This document shows, one piece after another, positions 62,765-64,000 of a DNA stretch of 64,000 nucleotides. The notes beneath the pieces were generated by a model, which was not told the DNA's origin, made no database searches, and worked only from the letters and a program-made list of their open reading frames with translations. Source of the stretch: Theobroma cacao (Eukaryota > Streptophyta > Magnoliopsida > Malvales > Malvaceae); NCBI RefSeq assembly GCF_000208745.1, contig NC_030857.1, forward strand, positions 2,321,664-2,385,663, given 5' to 3'. Each line of letters starts with the position of its first letter. Position 1 is the stretch's first letter. A program made the translations under genes and the position numbers.

Positions 62765-63835
62765 TATTCAATCATGTTACTGATCTCATGGCTCAATGGT
62801 GATCTTTCCCTACACATACACAAACATGCGAAAGTTCTTGTTATCTAATCTAAGTCATTCTAGAAATTCATAAGTATTACATTTTGGGCTGATTTGCTGA
62901 AATATTTAGGTGATTTGTTGATAAATTTTTGCTTGAAGACACATGTAGTAGTACCATATATGATGTAAAACTAAAGGAATAATACATGATGCTTGACAGG
63001 GACTTGATTCTGAAATTTCATTTCTTAATAGATGTTCCTTTGATTGCAACTAATTTCCGTAAAAATCCTTTGTTATTCCTGTTTGTTTTAACAGAAAAAG
63101 AATTTGCCAGTCCTGACAATTTTCTAGTCTTATTGGGATTTCCATGTGCTTCCAAGGTTTGGTCTCTGGGAAAAGAGAAGCCTTGCATCAGTCCAAAATC
63201 GCTTTTCTTTTCTTTCTCATCAATTAACATTCAACAAATAAGTAACCTTGGGCTATGTGTTGTCAAATGAGTTCTGTTTTGGGCTTCTTTCCTCACACAT
63301 GGGGATAATGAGAGACCCATGACTGGCTAAAGTTGAAACCATTTCCAGACCCTCACTTAGCCCGGGACTTTACAGAATTCGTGAAAGGGGGCCCTTTCGG
63401 CCTTGGGGTAATTGCCAGCCTTGACGAGGCTAATGTTAGGAAGCGGTGGACATTGGCCTGTGCATAGTTTTAATCATCCTAGAACAAACTTGTTGCTGCT
63501 CACTAACTTGTTAAAATTTTGATTCAAGGCAAACTTCTCAGAAAAAACCTTTTGATTTAAGGCTGCTATCAGACCATAGCTCCAGCCTTATGAATCCTGA
63601 ACTTTTCCTGCCAACAAGAATAAGATACGAACCTAAAGCTTTGATCATTTATAGCTCAATTCTATCACAATGAACGGATGAAACCCTTTTGGATAAAAGA
63701 AAACCACTGATTCAAAAGAAACAGGACATGTCTGCTAGAAAGCAACAATAGTCCGGAAATTGATGAAATATAACCAATATAGAGAATAGTTTCTTAAATT
63801 TTCAGGAAGGGGAAGCATACAAAAGAAACACTATT
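62765..63835. other. Spacer between convergent genes U11/U12-25K and the sulfurtransferase
   Basis: Contains the 3' ends of the two convergent transcripts and some A/T-rich DNA. Bases 63330-63460 are GC-richer with words such as GGGGGCCCTTTCGG and could be a relic of an older insertion, but no frame or RNA fold was recognised. Confidence 0.4.
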
Positions 63836-63839
63836 GCAT

Positions 63840-63914
63840 TCAATCTGTAGTAGGAAGCCCATTTTCCTTCCATGCAGTATAGCCACCAGCAACGTCAGTG
63901 ACATGGGTAAAACC
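63840..63914 (-). CDS. Rhodanese-like sulfurtransferase, last exon (partial)
   Basis: On the minus strand the last exon runs from an AG acceptor at 63915-63916 to a stop at 63840-63842 and encodes GFTHVTDVAGGYTAWKENGL plus PTTD. This matches the C-terminus of plant single-domain rhodanese proteins (STR14-18, senescence-associated type), which end (G/N)GY.AW....LP. The active-site cysteine loop lies in upstream exons outside this window, so catalytic competence cannot be judged. Confidence 0.75.
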   Translation of the reverse strand, partial: GFTHVTDVAGGYTAWKENGLPTTD

Positions 63915-64000
63915 CTGCAGGAGCATCAAATTTATGATCAATTTTCTCGCAAATATAACAGATTGAAGCCACTTTAGGAATTGTTGTTAACTTTTACGGC

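Overview
The window is nuclear DNA of a flowering plant, most likely a woody core eudicot. Genes are split by many short, AT-rich introns, the spacers are AT-rich and full of decayed transposons, and the proteins are plant-specific: plastocyanin, MSL-type mechanosensitive channel, phi-class GST, C2-type phospholipase D, ACT-domain STY kinase. Two intact ornithine decarboxylase (ODC) genes exclude Arabidopsis thaliana, which lacks ODC. Codon usage and repeats fit a rosid, possibly Malvaceae, but the species cannot be proved by reading alone.

Layout. 1-3.8 kb: repeat-like spacer. 3.9-10.5 kb (+): a TetA/HIAT1-like MFS transporter with 14 exons and an extra, homologous first exon 1.5 kb upstream. 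12.6-18.2 kb (+): phospholipase D delta, 10 exons. 18.7-19.2 kb (-): intronless plastocyanin precursor, convergent with PLD. 21.3-22.3 kb (-): a DNL/Zim17-type zinc-finger protein, probably plastidial. 22.6-25.1 kb: AT-rich DNA with a 45-bp minisatellite. 25.1-26.4 kb (-) and 37.2-38.4 kb (-): two intronless ODC paralogues about 11 kb apart. Between them lie a hAT transposase remnant, an LTR-like block with a 61-bp tandem repeat, a LINE RNase H remnant, two tRNA-derived SINEs and a roughly 230-bp tandem array. 38.5-47.2 kb: gene-poor spacer. 47.5-54.4 kb (+): STY46-like ACT-domain kinase, 15 exons. 56.0-59.1 kb (+): MSL10-like channel, 5 exons. 60.0-60.8 kb (+): phi-class GST. 61.6-62.8 kb (+): U11/U12 snRNP 25 kDa protein. 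63.8 kb (-): last exon of a rhodanese-like sulfurtransferase whose other exons lie outside the window.

The genes do not form one pathway. Several relate to chloroplast function (plastocyanin, DNL protein, and by family knowledge the STY kinase that phosphorylates transit peptides). Others relate to stress or membrane signalling (PLD delta, MSL10-like, GST, ODC). The most notable points are: an ODC paralogue in which the conserved PLP-phosphate-binding arginine is leucine; duplicated first exons of the MFS gene; three introns with GC donors; a 70-codon upstream ORF overlapping the STY kinase start; a young SINE with a perfect target-site duplication; and an in-frame minisatellite. I saw no wholly new genetic system. 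Exon borders were deduced by eye from reading frame, splice dinucleotides and family alignment, without transcript data.
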